Shown: positions 1 to 9,661, counted from the first letter of the stretch. The stretch is DNA of 64,000 nucleotides from Pseudomonas sp. Bout1 (GCF_034314165.1 NZ_JAVIWK010000001.1:4789001-4853000); one strand, 5' to 3'. The notes: a model not told the origin generated them from the sequence alone. Numbers and translations are program-made.

Positions 1-171
1 GCGCGCCGCTTCGCAGGCCGCGGTGTCACTGACCGGGTAATCACGGGAAAACGTACCGGAGTCGTCGAAATTCTCATGTTCATAAATAGCGGTCTTGGGT
101 GACGAGCAGCCCGCAGCGCCCGCCAGCACCAGCGCTACCCCGAGGCTACGCAAGTGAAATGATGTCGACAT
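1..171 (-). CDS. Lipoprotein, N-terminal part (cut by window edge)
   Basis: This is an uninterrupted frame of 57 codons running off the left edge of the window. It starts at ATG 171, preceded by a CTCAGGA ribosome site. The protein opens with a signal peptide ending LVLAGAAGC, so a lipid-modified Cys is likely, followed by SSPKTAIYEHENFDDSGTF. From memory this start resembles the DUF2242 lipoproteins of Pseudomonas, but only 57 residues are visible and the function is unknown. It is transcribed away from the LysR gene. Confidence 0.6.
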   Translation of the reverse strand, partial: MSTSFHLRSLGVALVLAGAAGCSSPKTAIYEHENFDDSGTFSRDYPVSDTAACEAAR

Positions 172-260
172 CGAAAATCCTGAGGAAAACAGTCAGGCCG
201 GTATTGTGCAACAGAACGTGGCCTTGGCGCGCGAATTCCTGTCGGTAAAACGTCACAACC

Positions 261-1160
261 TTATGGAACGGTGTCTGCAGGAAAAAGCCGCTCACCCATA
301 TGGTCAATAAACACACGCAATTTTGCCGAGGCATGGCGACTTGATGGCCAGAGCATCCAAAAGCTGCCGCTGTGTTCCAGGTAGTAGTCGAGTACCCGTT
401 GCAGCCGGCCCTGCTCCACCGACTCGCGGACCATGAAATCTGGCAGGCAGGCAATGCCCAGGCCTTCATGGGCCACGTGCATCAGCGATTCGATGGTGGT
501 GGAGACCAGCGGCGCGCGCAGCACCGGCTCGGGCATGCCTAATTCCGGGCGCAGCGGCCAGGCTTCCAGTTTGCCGGTGGCGCAGAACTTGTGCCGCAGG
601 CAGGCATGGTCGCTCAAGTCCCGGGGCAGGCGCGGCGCACCGTGCTGGCGCAAGTAGTCGGGCGAGGCCACCAGCACCAGGCGGTAATACCCGAGGTGAC
701 GGGCCATCAAGCGGGAGTCCTCGGGCTTGCCGGTACGGATCACCGCATCAAAGCCTTCTTCGATCACGTCCACCATGCGGTCGGAGAAGTCCACGTCCAG
801 CTCGATCTCGGGATAGGCCCGCATGAAATCCGTCAGCACCGGCATCAACAGGCCGCGCACTTGCGGCAGGCTGATACGCAGCTTGCCCCGTGGGGTGGCG
901 GATGCCTGGCTCAGTTCCTGTTCGGCGGCCTCGACCTCGGCCAGGATGCGCCGGGAGCGTTCGAGAAACAGCGCACCCTCGCTGGTCAACGTGATACTGC
1001 GGGTACTGCGATGGAACAACCGCACACCCAAACGTTCTTCGATGCGCGCGATGCTTTTGCCAATGGCCGAGGACGACACCCCGAGCATGCGCCCGGCCTC
1101 GGTAAAGCTGCGGGTTTCTGCCACCTGCACAAACACTGAAATACTGCCCAGGCTGTCCAT
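261..1160 (-). CDS. LysR-family transcriptional regulator
   Basis: The 299-residue protein has LysR length. It has an N-terminal winged helix-turn-helix at about residues 3-60 (SFTEAGRMLGVSSSAIGKSI then EERLGVRLFHR) and a periplasmic-binding-like effector domain from about residue 90 on. The start ATG 1160 has GGGAG seven bases upstream. It is divergent from an MFS exporter gene across 127 bases, the usual arrangement in which the LysR protein controls its neighbour and itself. The inducer cannot be told from the sequence. Confidence 0.93.
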   Translation of the reverse strand: MDSLGSISVFVQVAETRSFTEAGRMLGVSSSAIGKSIARIEERLGVRLFHRSTRSITLTSEGALFLERSRRILAEVEAAEQELSQASATPRGKLRISLPQVRGLLMPVLTDFMRAYPEIELDVDFSDRMVDVIEEGFDAVIRTGKPEDSRLMARHLGYYRLVLVASPDYLRQHGAPRLPRDLSDHACLRHKFCATGKLEAWPLRPELGMPEPVLRAPLVSTTIESLMHVAHEGLGIACLPDFMVRESVEQGRLQRVLDYYLEHSGSFWMLWPSSRHASAKLRVFIDHMGERLFPADTVP

Positions 1161-1287
1161 CGTCTCGCTCCCGAGGATTGCGGACGTTGGCGTCCGATAA
1201 GTTCGGAACCTTAGCCTGTTTTTCTATGCCCCGCAGCCCCCTACTCTGGTTCCCTGCCCATTTGTCTGAAAACCGGAGCCACGAAAC

Positions 1288-2478
1288 ATGAGCGACAGCG
1301 CCTTACCGTCCCCAACGCTTGCCGCGAGCCGTGAACGACTGCCCTTGGGTGGCTTGCTGGCACTGGCCACCGCCGGCTTCATCACCATCCTCACTGAGGC
1401 CATGCCAGCGGGCCTGCTGCCGCAAATGGGCGCCGACCTCGCAGTGTCCGAAGCCTTGGTGGGCCAATTGGTGACCCTCTACGCCCTCGGCTCACTGTTA
1501 GCCGCCATCCCCCTGACCATCGCCACCCGGGGCTGGCGCAGGCGGCCCTTGCTGATGATTGCCATCGGCGGGTTTGCCTTGGTCAACAGCGTCACGGCGT
1601 TTTCCAGCGACTACCTGCTGACCCTCGTAGCGAGGTTCTTCGCCGGGGTATTCGCAGGGTTGCTTTGGGCGCTGCTGGCCGGATACGCCAGCCGCATGGT
1701 TGCGCCGCACCTGCAGGGCCGGGCAATTGCCGTGGCCATGCTCGGGGCACCGCTGGCCTTGTCACTGGGTGTGCCCGCCGGGACGTTCCTGGGCACCGCC
1801 GTAGGCTGGCGCCTGAGCTTTGCGATCATGACCGGCCTTACCGTTGTGCTGCTGGCCTGGGTGCGCTGGCAGGTTCCGGACTTCGCCGGGGAACACGCGG
1901 AAAAGCGTCTGGGGCTGCGTCAGGTACTGGCATTGCCGGGGATTCGTGCGGTGCTGTTTGTGACCTTTACCTACGTGCTGGCCCACAACATTCTCTATAC
2001 CTATATCGCGCCGTTTTTGGTGCCCGCCGGGATTGCCGCAGACATTGACCAAGTGCTGCTGGTGTTTGGCCTGGCGGCGCTGCTGGGCATCTGGATCGTT
2101 GGCGCGCTGATTGATCAGCGGCTGCGCGCCTTATTGGTCATCAGTTGCGCAATGTTCGCGCTGTCGGCATTGGCATTGGCGTTCTGGATTACCTCACCGA
2201 TAGTCATCTACACCACGGTTGCATTGTGGGGCCTGGCATTTGGCGGCCTGCCGGCACTGCTGCAGACGGCATTGGCCAAGGCGGCCGGGGCTTCAGCCGA
2301 TGCCGCGCAGTCGATGCTGGTGACCGTATGGAACCTGGGCATCGCCGGTGGCGGCCTGCTCGGCGGCATGTTGCTGCAGGGTTGGGGAGTGACCTCGTTT
2401 CCGTGGGCGGTCGCCGCATTGATCGTGCTGGCCCTGACAGCATCGCTTCGTTTAACCGATGTTCAAACAGAAACGTGA
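1288..2478 (+). CDS. MFS transporter, 12-TM drug/sugar efflux type (DHA1)
   Basis: This 396-residue, very hydrophobic protein has about 12 membrane segments. The motif between TM2 and TM3 is ATRGWRRRPLL, a variant of the MFS motif A. The loop DFAGEHAEKRLGLRQV separates the two six-helix halves. Length and pattern fit the AraJ/YdhP-like DHA1 exporters of the inner membrane. It is divergent from the LysR gene at 261-1160, which probably regulates it. The substrate is unknown. The start ATG follows CCGGAG. Confidence 0.9.
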   Translation: MSDSALPSPTLAASRERLPLGGLLALATAGFITILTEAMPAGLLPQMGADLAVSEALVGQLVTLYALGSLLAAIPLTIATRGWRRRPLLMIAIGGFALVNSVTAFSSDYLLTLVARFFAGVFAGLLWALLAGYASRMVAPHLQGRAIAVAMLGAPLALSLGVPAGTFLGTAVGWRLSFAIMTGLTVVLLAWVRWQVPDFAGEHAEKRLGLRQVLALPGIRAVLFVTFTYVLAHNILYTYIAPFLVPAGIAADIDQVLLVFGLAALLGIWIVGALIDQRLRALLVISCAMFALSALALAFWITSPIVIYTTVALWGLAFGGLPALLQTALAKAAGASADAAQSMLVTVWNLGIAGGGLLGGMLLQGWGVTSFPWAVAALIVLALTASLRLTDVQTET

Positions 2479-2582
2479 CGTGATGTTTCTTAACTCTTAT
2501 GATCGCCCTGGGTGCGTTGCTGCATACGGCACGGCGCAGGTTAAAGGATAAGCATTGGTCGGGCCGCCAATGGAGACTTGTC

Positions 2583-3917
2583 GTGCCTGATAAACACCCT
2601 GCTATTCCTCGCCCCCAGGTTTTGGTCGAAGGCGCGCTGTCTGCATTGGAGCGATTTTCACGCATCGAAGCGGTCAGCGGCATCGTGTTGCTGCTGGCAG
2701 CGATCGTCGCGCTGATCTGGGCCAACAGCCCGGTCGCCGACTCCTACGAACACTTCTGGAATACCCCGCTCACTGTCGGGCTGGGAGATTTCACGGTCTC
2801 GCGCTCGTTGCACTTCCTGGTGAACGACGGTTTGATGACCATCTTCTTCCTGGTGGTGGGCGCCGAGATTCGCCAGGAGATCAAGGACGGCGCACTCGCC
2901 AACCTGAAACTGGCCACCTTGCCTTTGGGTGCGGCATTGGGTGGCGTGCTGATGCCGGCGCTGATCTACACCCTGCTCAACCATGGCACCGCAGCGGCCA
3001 GTGGCTGGGCGGTGCCCACCGCCACCGACATCGCGTTCGCCGTGGGTGTGCTGGCATTGCTGGGTAAATCAATCCCCGCTGGCGTGCGCATCCTGTTGCT
3101 GGCGCTGGCGATCATTGATGACATCGTCGCCATCCTGATCATTGCGATCTTCTATACCGCGAGCCTCGACTACATGGGCCTGGTGATCGCGGCCTGCGGC
3201 TTGGCGCTGGTGCTGGTGCTTCAACGGATGGGAGTCGGCAAGGCCGTTGTGTACCTGCTGCCGGGGGCAATTGTGTGGTTTGGGCTGCTGAAGACGGGTG
3301 TACACCCGACGCTCGCGGGCGTAATGCTTGGCCTGATGACGCCTGTCACTTCCAGACCCACCCGGGAACGCCCTCTCGACACTATCGGTCGCACGTTCAA
3401 TGAGCTGATGGACCGGCTTTCGCAGTCAGCTGAAAGCGCGCATCAAGTCGCCAAACCGTTAAAGCAATTGCGACAGGCCCAGCGGGAAATGTTACCGCCG
3501 GTGCAGCGCATTCAAGCGGGCTTGCACCCTTGGGTGGCCTTCGGCGTAATGCCGCTGTTTGCCCTGGCTAACGCCGGGGTGAGTCTGCAAGGGTTCAACC
3601 TCGGCGACCCACTGCCTCACGGAGTATTCATGGGCGTCATCCTGGCATTGGTACTCGGCAAGCCGCTGGGTGTGATGCTGGCGAGTGTCGTGCTGGTCAA
3701 ACTGAACATCTGCAAACTGCCGGAAGGCGTGACCTGGAACGGCGTCGCCCTGGTGGGCCTGCTGGCGGGGATTGGTTTTACCATGTCGATTTTCATCTCG
3801 TCGCTGGCCTTCTCCGATCCGGCGCTGTTGTCGGCCGCCAAGCTGAGTGTGCTGACCGCGTCGTCCCTGGCCGCCGTGATTGGCCTGACGTGGGGCAAGC
3901 TCAAGTTTGCTCGTTGA
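2583..3917 (+). CDS. nhaA: Na+/H+ antiporter NhaA
   Basis: NhaA exchanges sodium for protons across the inner membrane and supports pH and salt homeostasis. The sequence shows the ion-binding pair [11 protein letters not shown] (Asp179-Asp180 from this start, the D163/D164 pair of E. coli) and [10 protein letters not shown] with the third key Asp. The cytosolic loop after [10 protein letters not shown] (about 60 residues, polar, Gln/Arg rich) is longer than in E. coli. The frame is open from ATG 2499, but GTG 2583 has GGAGA eight bases upstream and removes a basic extension, so I chose it (444 residues). It ends one base before the convergent kinase-like gene. Confidence 0.93.
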   Translation: MPDKHPAIPRPQVLVEGALSALERFSRIEAVSGIVLLLAAIVALIWANSPVADSYEHFWNTPLTVGLGDFTVSRSLHFLVNDGLMTIFFLVVGAEIRQEIKDGALANLKLATLPLGAALGGVLMPALIYTLLNHGTAAASGWAVPTATDIAFAVGVLALLGKSIPAGVRILLLALAIIDDIVAILIIAIFYTASLDYMGLVIAACGLALVLVLQRMGVGKAVVYLLPGAIVWFGLLKTGVHPTLAGVMLGLMTPVTSRPTRERPLDTIGRTFNELMDRLSQSAESAHQVAKPLKQLRQAQREMLPPVQRIQAGLHPWVAFGVMPLFALANAGVSLQGFNLGDPLPHGVFMGVILALVLGKPLGVMLASVVLVKLNICKLPEGVTWNGVALVGLLAGIGFTMSIFISSLAFSDPALLSAAKLSVLTASSLAAVIGLTWGKLKFAR

Positions 3918-3918
3918 C

Positions 3919-4485
3919 TCAGTCGCCGGTGGATTGTTGTTGAGTCAAACCGGAAATCGCGGCGATGACCTTTGTCACCAACTCGGCAACCGCGATTTCC
4001 CCGTTCAACCGAATGGCAGGTGTAGTCATCTGCTTGAGCCACAGCTCATGCCTGGGCCGGCTGCGCCCCGCCCGGCTGCCAGCCTCATAGCTTTGAGCCC
4101 ATATGAGAAATTTGCGGTGGTTCTCGTGCATATCGCCGCCCGGCAAGATCCGCGAGCCAAACCGTTGCGATTCGCGCGATTTCAAGCGCTCGATTCGCAG
4201 TGCCGTTGGTGTGTCGAGGAACACCACCAGGTCAGCGTTTTGAATCACCTCGGCGCCCCAGCCATCCATTGATCCGGACAGCACCCAAGGGGAATCAGCA
4301 AGCGCTTGAATCAGCAACGCGATCCGCTCTTCAGGTGGGCGTGATTTTTCAAAGGGAGGGTCAGTGGGGTACCAGTAGTAATCATCGACATCCACATAAC
4401 GCAGGTGAAGGCTGCCTGCCAGAGCGGCGCCCAAGGTACTCACGCCTGCGCCCGAAGCGCCGCTGATGTAGATCCGTTTGCTCAC
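3919..4485 (-). CDS. P-loop NTPase of the adenylate kinase-like/AAA_17 type
   Basis: The 188-residue protein starts MSKRIYISGASGAGVSTLG, a Walker A-like loop in which the usual Lys (GKS/T) is Val. From memory, related small kinase-like proteins often have GASGSGTTT in this place, so the missing Lys may be a family trait. VDVDDYYW follows at about residue 32 as a possible substrate Asp pair, and VVFLDTP is Walker B-like. The substrate is unknown; a nucleotide or small-molecule kinase is plausible. It is convergent with nhaA. The start ATG follows AGGAGA. Confidence 0.75.
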   Translation of the reverse strand: MSKRIYISGASGAGVSTLGAALAGSLHLRYVDVDDYYWYPTDPPFEKSRPPEERIALLIQALADSPWVLSGSMDGWGAEVIQNADLVVFLDTPTALRIERLKSRESQRFGSRILPGGDMHENHRKFLIWAQSYEAGSRAGRSRPRHELWLKQMTTPAIRLNGEIAVAELVTKVIAAISGLTQQQSTGD

Positions 4486-4534
4486 GGCTTGCTCTCCTGA
4501 ATCATCGACTGAACGCCCCCCGAATACTACGGAT

Positions 4535-4573
4535 AAAAAAAGACCCCGGCCTCTTCAGGCCGGGGTCTTTTTA
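4535..4573 (-). terminator. Rho-independent terminator of ppiD
   Basis: The 11-base arms AAGACCCCGGC and GCCGGGGTCTT flank a short loop. A run of A on the plus strand at 4535-4541 gives a U run on the minus-strand transcript, just after the ppiD stop at 4591. There is also a T run on the plus side, so it could work both ways. Confidence 0.88.
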
Positions 4574-4590
4574 TTCAGGCTGTTACGAGA

Positions 4591-6465
4591 TCAGAACTTC
4601 TTGATCTCAGCCTTGGTTTCCAACTGCTTGCGGTAGGCGGCGAAGTCTTGCTGACCCACACGAGAGGCGAGGAAGCGGCGGTACTGAGCCTTCTCGTCAT
4701 CATTCGGGGCAGCAGCTTCATTGACCGCGTTCAAGCGCACGATCATCAGGCTACCGTCCGGCAAGGTCACGCTGGTGAAGGTCGGCTTGTCCTTGGCCGC
4801 AGGCTTGGGCATGCGGAACAGGGCTTGCAGCACGGCAGGCTCGATACCTTCCTGGCCACGGGTGGCCGCTTCGGTGACTTTCCAGGCCTGGCCGTCAACC
4901 GGCTGGTTCAGCGGGGTCTTGCCATCACGCAGGCTGGCAATCAGCTCGTCCGCGTGAGTCTTCGCCGCAGCACTTGCGCGCTCCTTGGTCAACTGGGCGC
5001 GAATGGCCGTGGAAACGCTTTCCAGTGGCAACTGGGTAGGCTTCAAGTGCTCTTTGGCACGCAGCACCACGATGGTTTCCGGATCCAGCTCGATGGCGCT
5101 GCTGTTGGCACCTTCATCCAGTACTTCAGGGCTGAACGCTGCGGTTACCACAGCACGGTTTGCAGCGATGCCTTCGCCACCTTCACGGCCAAACGGCGCG
5201 GAGGTGTGCACGGTCAGCTTAAGGTCCGACGCGGGCTGGGCCAGGTCGGAAGCTTCGAATGCAGCGTCTTCCAGTTGCTTGGTCGCGTCGACGAAACGCT
5301 GTTCAACCTGTTGGGTCTTGAGCTCGCGGGTCAGCTTGTCTTTCAGGCTGGCGAACGATGGCACTTCAGGTGCTTCAACGCCCAACAACTTGATCAGGTG
5401 CCAGCCGAAGCTCGAACGCACCGGTGCCGAGACCTGGTCCTTGTTCAACGCGTACAGCGCTGTTTCGAAGGCTGGGTCGTAGACGCCAGGGCCAGCGAAA
5501 CCGAGGTCACCGCCGTTGTTCGCAGAACCCGGGTCCTGAGAGAACTCCTTGGCCAGGGCTTCGAACTTCTCGCCTTTGGCCAGGCGTGCCTGGATCTCTT
5601 CGATCTTGGCCTTGGCCTGCTCGTCAGTGGTCTTGTCGTTGACTTCGATCAGGATGTGCGCCGCGCGACGCTGTTCAGCGAGGTTGGCGGTTTCTTTCTG
5701 ATAGAGAGCTTGCAGCTCATCGTCCTTGACCGTGACCTGGTCGAAGAAGGAAGCCTTCTTCAGTTCCAGGTAATCGATAACCACCTGGTCCGGAGTCATG
5801 AACTCTTTGGCGTGCTGGTCGTAGTAAGCCTTGACCTCGTCGTCGGTGAGTTTTACCGCACCCGGGTTGGCCTTGACGCTGACGGTGGCGAAATCGCGGG
5901 TCTGTTTTTCCAGACGGGCAAAAGCGAGCACTTCGGCATCGGTAACAAACCCGCTGCCGGCAATGCCTGCACGAACCTGGCCGATCAGCATTTCCTGGCT
6001 CAACATCTGGCGAAATTGCATACGGCTGTAGCCCAGCTGACGGATCACCTGGTCAAAACGTTCAGCGTTGAACTGGCCATCCACCTGGAATTCCGGCGTC
6101 TGCAGGATCACTTGATCCAGCGCAGCTTCGGAGAAAGCGAATTTCGAATCGGCCGCGCCTTGCAGCAGCAACTTGCGATCGATCAGGCTTTTGAGGGCGG
6201 CGTCGCGCAGCAGCTTTTCGTCCAGCAAGGAAGCATCGAAGTCCTTGCCCAGCTGTTGCATCAGCTGACGACGTTGCATGTCGACTGCCTGGCCCAGTTC
6301 GCTTTGGGTGATTTCTTCACCGTTGACCTTGGCCACGTCCTGCTTGTTGTTGGTCGAAGCCTGAAAAATAGCCTCGATACCGGTGAACGCCATCAATGCG
6401 ACGATGATCCCGATAATAGTCTTGGCAATCCAGCCTTGTGAATTGTCCCTGATATTCTGCAGCAT
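4591..6465 (-). CDS. ppiD: Peptidyl-prolyl cis-trans isomerase/periplasmic chaperone PpiD
   Basis: PpiD is an inner-membrane-anchored chaperone at the exit of the Sec translocon. The 624-residue protein has a short cytosolic start ([12 protein letters not shown]), one TM segment at about residues 15-33, a SurA_N-like region, and a parvulin domain at about 265-360 ([39 protein letters not shown]). The C-terminal region is poorly conserved. GGGGGAC precedes the ATG. It lies downstream of hupB and a tRNA remnant, in the conserved lon-hupB-ppiD order. Confidence 0.95.
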   Translation of the reverse strand: MLQNIRDNSQGWIAKTIIGIIVALMAFTGIEAIFQASTNNKQDVAKVNGEEITQSELGQAVDMQRRQLMQQLGKDFDASLLDEKLLRDAALKSLIDRKLLLQGAADSKFAFSEAALDQVILQTPEFQVDGQFNAERFDQVIRQLGYSRMQFRQMLSQEMLIGQVRAGIAGSGFVTDAEVLAFARLEKQTRDFATVSVKANPGAVKLTDDEVKAYYDQHAKEFMTPDQVVIDYLELKKASFFDQVTVKDDELQALYQKETANLAEQRRAAHILIEVNDKTTDEQAKAKIEEIQARLAKGEKFEALAKEFSQDPGSANNGGDLGFAGPGVYDPAFETALYALNKDQVSAPVRSSFGWHLIKLLGVEAPEVPSFASLKDKLTRELKTQQVEQRFVDATKQLEDAAFEASDLAQPASDLKLTVHTSAPFGREGGEGIAANRAVVTAAFSPEVLDEGANSSAIELDPETIVVLRAKEHLKPTQLPLESVSTAIRAQLTKERASAAAKTHADELIASLRDGKTPLNQPVDGQAWKVTEAATRGQEGIEPAVLQALFRMPKPAAKDKPTFTSVTLPDGSLMIVRLNAVNEAAAPNDDEKAQYRRFLASRVGQQDFAAYRKQLETKAEIKKF

Positions 6466-6533
6466 GCGTCCCCCAGAAACGGTTGAACTTCAAAATTAGG
6501 CAACCGTGGAGCGTGGGTAGAGTCCGGATAGAA

Positions 6534-6562
6534 GAAAGGCGCATCCGAGGATGCGCCTTCTC
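6534..6562 (-). terminator. Terminator-like hairpin after hupB and the tRNA remnant
   Basis: AAGGCGCATCC and GGATGCGCCTT pair around a 2-base loop, followed on the minus strand by TCTTC. It lies immediately 3' of the tRNA-Asp-like sequence, where a tRNA operon terminator is expected. The U tract is short. Confidence 0.6.
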
Positions 6563-6567
6563 GTAAC

Positions 6568-6643
6568 TGGCGGAGCGGACGGGGGTTTGAACCCACACCC
6601 CCGGCGTGGCGACCCAATGGATGCTCGGGTCAGCTGCCGCTCC
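6568..6643 (-). pseudogene. Degenerate tRNA-Asp-like gene
   Basis: On the minus strand this 76-base stretch begins GGAGCGG and ends CCGCTCC-G-CCA, a perfect seven-pair acceptor stem with discriminator G and encoded CCA as in tRNA-Asp. The 3' half (CCACGCCGGGGGT, then GGGTTCAAAC) also follows tRNA-Asp as I remember it. The D arm lacks the GG pair, the 5' side of the anticodon stem no longer matches its 3' side, the anticodon position reads GCC instead of GTC, and the T stem has only three sound pairs. I read it as a tRNA-Asp remnant whose middle was replaced. The words CGACCC and GGATG recur just outside it at 6666-6676, hinting at a local duplication. Confidence 0.6.
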
Positions 6644-6695
6644 GCTGCCAGGTCAGACCTGCGTCCGACCCGGATGGGTAAGGCTTGAGCGAAGC

Positions 6696-6968
6696 TTAGT
6701 TAACCGCTTCTTTCAGGGCTTTACCGGCTTTGAAGCCTGGTTTTTTGGCAGCGGCGATTTGCAGAGCCTTGCCAGTCTGTGGGTTACGGCCAGTGCGAGC
6801 TGGACGATCGGTCACAGAGAAAGTACCGAAACCCACCAGTACCACAGAGTCGCCGGCCTTGAGAGCGCCAGTGACGGATTCGATTACTGCGTCCAGCGCA
6901 CGGCCAGCAGCGGCTTTCGGGATATCAGCAGATGCAGCGATAGCATCAATCAGTTCCGACTTGTTCAC
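6696..6968 (-). CDS. hupB: DNA-binding protein HU-beta
   Basis: HU is a small, abundant nucleoid protein that bends DNA without sequence specificity. The 90 residues are full HU length, with [22 protein letters not shown] containing the DNA-gripping arm ([12 protein letters not shown]) and the C-terminal [14 protein letters not shown]. The start is GTG 6968 with GGGGA eight bases upstream; the frame stays open further back, but only this start gives the normal HU N-terminus ([10 protein letters not shown]). It sits between lon and ppiD, as in most gammaproteobacteria. Confidence 0.96.
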   Translation of the reverse strand: MNKSELIDAIAASADIPKAAAGRALDAVIESVTGALKAGDSVVLVGFGTFSVTDRPARTGRNPQTGKALQIAAAKKPGFKAGKALKEAVN

Positions 6969-7061
6969 TCTAAGTCCCCTTATATCTATTGAGTATGATT
7001 CTAAGTTTTTTGGTGAAAGCAAAAACCAGTGCTGAATGGCCTACAGACACTTAAGAGCCGC

Positions 7062-7090
7062 TTTATAACAAGGGCTCTAAAAAGCTGTCA
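7062..7090 (-). promoter_or_regulatory. Sigma-70 promoter of hupB
   Basis: On the minus strand TTGACA (7090-7085) is followed after exactly 17 bases by TTATAA (7067-7062), close to consensus and about 95 bases ahead of the hupB start. It fits the high expression of HU. Confidence 0.7.
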
Positions 7091-7114
7091 AGGAAGCCCT
7101 CAGGCTTAAACGTA

Positions 7115-9511
7115 TTAATGCGTGCTAATTCTTTCCTTAGAGTCAGTCTCGCGTTTTTCGTCCTTCGCGACTATCTCCGGAGCCACATCCGGCAAGGGCT
7201 CCGGCGCGTATTGCAGCGCAATTTGCAGGACCTCGTCAATCCATTTAACCGGTTTAATCTGCAGATCCTGCTTGATATTGTCAGGAATCTCCTTCAAGTC
7301 GCGAACATTCTCTTCAGGAATGATCACGGTCTTGATACCACCCCGGTGTGCAGCCAGCAATTTCTCTTTGAGGCCACCAATGGCCAGCACTTGCCCACGC
7401 AGGGTGATTTCCCCAGTCATGGCGACATCGGCACGCACCGGAATCCCGGTCAGGGCTGATACCAGTGCCGTGCACATGCCTACACCAGCGCTAGGGCCGT
7501 CTTTGGGCGTCGCCCCTTCCGGCATATGGATGTGGGTGTCGTGCTTCTCGTGGAAGTCCAGGGGGATCCCCAGGCTTCTGGCGCGGCTGCGCACCACGGT
7601 CTGCGCGGCGGTAATGGACTCGACCATCACATCACCCAGGGAACCGGTCTTGATCAGTTGCCCTTTGCCCGGGATAACGGCAGCCTCGATGGTCAGCAAT
7701 TCGCCGCCCACCTGGGTCCATGCCAGGCCTGTGACCTGACCCACCTGGTCCTGCTGTTCAGCCAGGCCGTAGCGGAATTTACGCACGCCCAGGAAGTGTT
7801 CCAGCAGGTCAGCGGTGACCTTCACCGAGAAGCGTTTTTCCAGCGCATGTTCCTTCACGGCCTTACGGCAGATCTTCGCCAGTTGACGCTCAAGGCCCCG
7901 TACACCGGCCTCGCGGGTGTAGAAACGAATGATGTCGCGGATCGCGTCGGCATCAAATTCGATCTCGCCTTTTTTCAGGCCGTTGGCCGCAATCTGCTTG
8001 GGCGAGAGGTATTTGACGGCAATGTTGATCTTCTCGTCTTCGGTGTAACCCGGCAGACGAATCACTTCCATCCGGTCCAGCAAGGCTGGCGGAATATTCA
8101 TCGAGTTGGAGGTGCACAGGAACATTACGTCGGACAGGTCGTAGTCGACTTCCAGGTAATGGTCGTTGAAATTGTGGTTCTGCTCGGGGTCGAGCACTTC
8201 CAGCAAGGCAGATGCCGGATCGCCACGCATGTCGCTGCCCATCTTGTCGATTTCATCAAGCAGGAACAGCGGGTTGCGCACGCCCACCTTTGTCATCTTT
8301 TGAATCAATCTTCCTGGCATCGAACCGATATAAGTCCGGCGATGACCACGAATTTCGGCTTCATCACGCACGCCACCCAAGGCCATGCGTACGAATTTAC
8401 GGTTGGTGGCGTGGGCAATCGACTCCGCCAGCGAGGTTTTACCCACACCAGGAGGGCCGACCAGGCACAACACCGGACCGCGAATCTTCTTCACGCGCTT
8501 TTGCACGGCAAGGTATTCGAGGATGCGTTCTTTGACTTCTTCGAGGCCGTAGTGATCGGCATCGAGAATGTCTTCGGCGCGGGCCAGGTCCAGGCGCACT
8601 TTGGTCTGGGCCTTCCACGGCACCTGCACCAGCCAGTCGATGTAGGAACGAACCACAGTGGCTTCGGCCGACATCGGCGACATCTGCTTGAGCTTGTTCA
8701 GCTCGGCGGTGGCTTTGGTCAACGCGTCTTTCGGCAGGCCAGCAGCATCGATACGCTTTTTCAGCTCTTCGATTTCGTTGTGGCCTTCTTCGCTGTCGCC
8801 GAGCTCCTTCTGAATGGCCTTCATCTGCTCATTCAGGTAGTACTCGCGCTGGCTGCGCTCCATTTGCTTTTTGACACGGCCACGGATGCGCTTCTCAACC
8901 TGCAGCAGGTCGATTTCGGCATCCAGCAGCGCCAGGACGTGTTCGACCCGGGCCGACAAATCGATAATTTCCAGAATGTCCTGCTTCTGCTCGATCTTCA
9001 GCGCCATGTGCGCGGCCATGGTGTCGACCAGGCGGCTAGGCTCATCAATGCTGTTGAGGGAAGAGAGGACTTCTGCGGGGACTTTCTTGCCCAGTTGCAC
9101 GTATTGCTCGAACTGGGACAGCAGGCTGCGCACGAACACTTCGGATTCGCGCTCAGGGGCGTCGACTTCGTCGATCAGCGCCACTTCGGCACGCAGGTGG
9201 CCGTCCACTTCCATGAAGCGCTCGACCGCACCGCGCTGCTCACCTTCCACCAGCACCTTGACGGTGCCATCAGGCAGCTTGAGCAGTTGCAGGACAGTTG
9301 CAACGGTACCAACGCGATACAGGGCGTCTTCGCCTGGATCATCGTCAGCAGGATTTCTCTGGGCCAGCAGCAGGATCTGCTTGTCGCCCGTCATCGCGGC
9401 CTCGAGGGCTTCGATAGACTTCTCGCGCCCCACGAACAGCGGGATAACCATGTGCGGATAGACGACGACATCACGCAACGGCAGGAGAGGCAATTCAATG
9501 GTTGTCTTCAT
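7115..9511 (-). CDS. lon: ATP-dependent protease Lon
   Basis: Lon is a cytosolic homohexameric AAA+ serine protease that degrades misfolded and regulatory proteins. The 798 residues show the LON substrate domain (PLLPLRDVVVYPHMVIPLFVGR), a coiled region, Walker A GPPGVGKTS, Walker B LFLLDEIDKM, and the C-terminal protease domain with PKDGPSAGVGM holding the catalytic Ser, and the Lys in the segment ending GGLKEKLLAA. GAGGCG precedes ATG 9511. It lies in the clpP-clpX-lon-hupB order. Confidence 0.98.
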   Translation of the reverse strand: MKTTIELPLLPLRDVVVYPHMVIPLFVGREKSIEALEAAMTGDKQILLLAQRNPADDDPGEDALYRVGTVATVLQLLKLPDGTVKVLVEGEQRGAVERFMEVDGHLRAEVALIDEVDAPERESEVFVRSLLSQFEQYVQLGKKVPAEVLSSLNSIDEPSRLVDTMAAHMALKIEQKQDILEIIDLSARVEHVLALLDAEIDLLQVEKRIRGRVKKQMERSQREYYLNEQMKAIQKELGDSEEGHNEIEELKKRIDAAGLPKDALTKATAELNKLKQMSPMSAEATVVRSYIDWLVQVPWKAQTKVRLDLARAEDILDADHYGLEEVKERILEYLAVQKRVKKIRGPVLCLVGPPGVGKTSLAESIAHATNRKFVRMALGGVRDEAEIRGHRRTYIGSMPGRLIQKMTKVGVRNPLFLLDEIDKMGSDMRGDPASALLEVLDPEQNHNFNDHYLEVDYDLSDVMFLCTSNSMNIPPALLDRMEVIRLPGYTEDEKINIAVKYLSPKQIAANGLKKGEIEFDADAIRDIIRFYTREAGVRGLERQLAKICRKAVKEHALEKRFSVKVTADLLEHFLGVRKFRYGLAEQQDQVGQVTGLAWTQVGGELLTIEAAVIPGKGQLIKTGSLGDVMVESITAAQTVVRSRARSLGIPLDFHEKHDTHIHMPEGATPKDGPSAGVGMCTALVSALTGIPVRADVAMTGEITLRGQVLAIGGLKEKLLAAHRGGIKTVIIPEENVRDLKEIPDNIKQDLQIKPVKWIDEVLQIALQYAPEPLPDVAPEIVAKDEKRETDSKERISTH

Positions 9512-9550
9512 GATTTCGCCTCTATGACAGATGAAAGTAACTTGAAACCA

Positions 9551-9579
9551 AGATGGGGGCTGCCTGCAAAAAAAACAAG
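9551..9579 (-). promoter_or_regulatory. Candidate heat-shock (sigma-32) promoter of lon
   Basis: On the minus strand CTTGTTT (9579-9573) and CCCCATCT (9558-9551) are 14 bases apart, resembling the sigma-32 pattern CTTGAAA/CCCCAT. It lies about 40 bases upstream of lon, a known heat-shock gene. The -35 element is imperfect. Confidence 0.5.
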
Positions 9580-9603
9580 CGTAATGGCATCAGTTAAACG
9601 CAG

Positions 9604-9634
9604 TAAAAACAAAGGGGCCCCTGAAGGCCCCTTT
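9604..9634 (-). terminator. Rho-independent terminator of clpX
   Basis: AAAGGGGCC and GGCCCCTTT pair around a short loop, with GTTTTT following on the minus strand. It sits 28 bases after the clpX stop and separates clpX from lon. Confidence 0.85.
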
Positions 9635-9661
9635 ATTTTGTACAGCTCTGCGGTGCAACGC

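Noticed and set aside
4648..6441. A 597-codon open frame on the plus strand
   Set aside because: It is antisense to ppiD, which has a full parvulin domain and a terminator.
6568..6643. A working tRNA-Asp
   Set aside because: The anticodon stem and D arm cannot form and the anticodon position is GCC; only the ends are tRNA-like.
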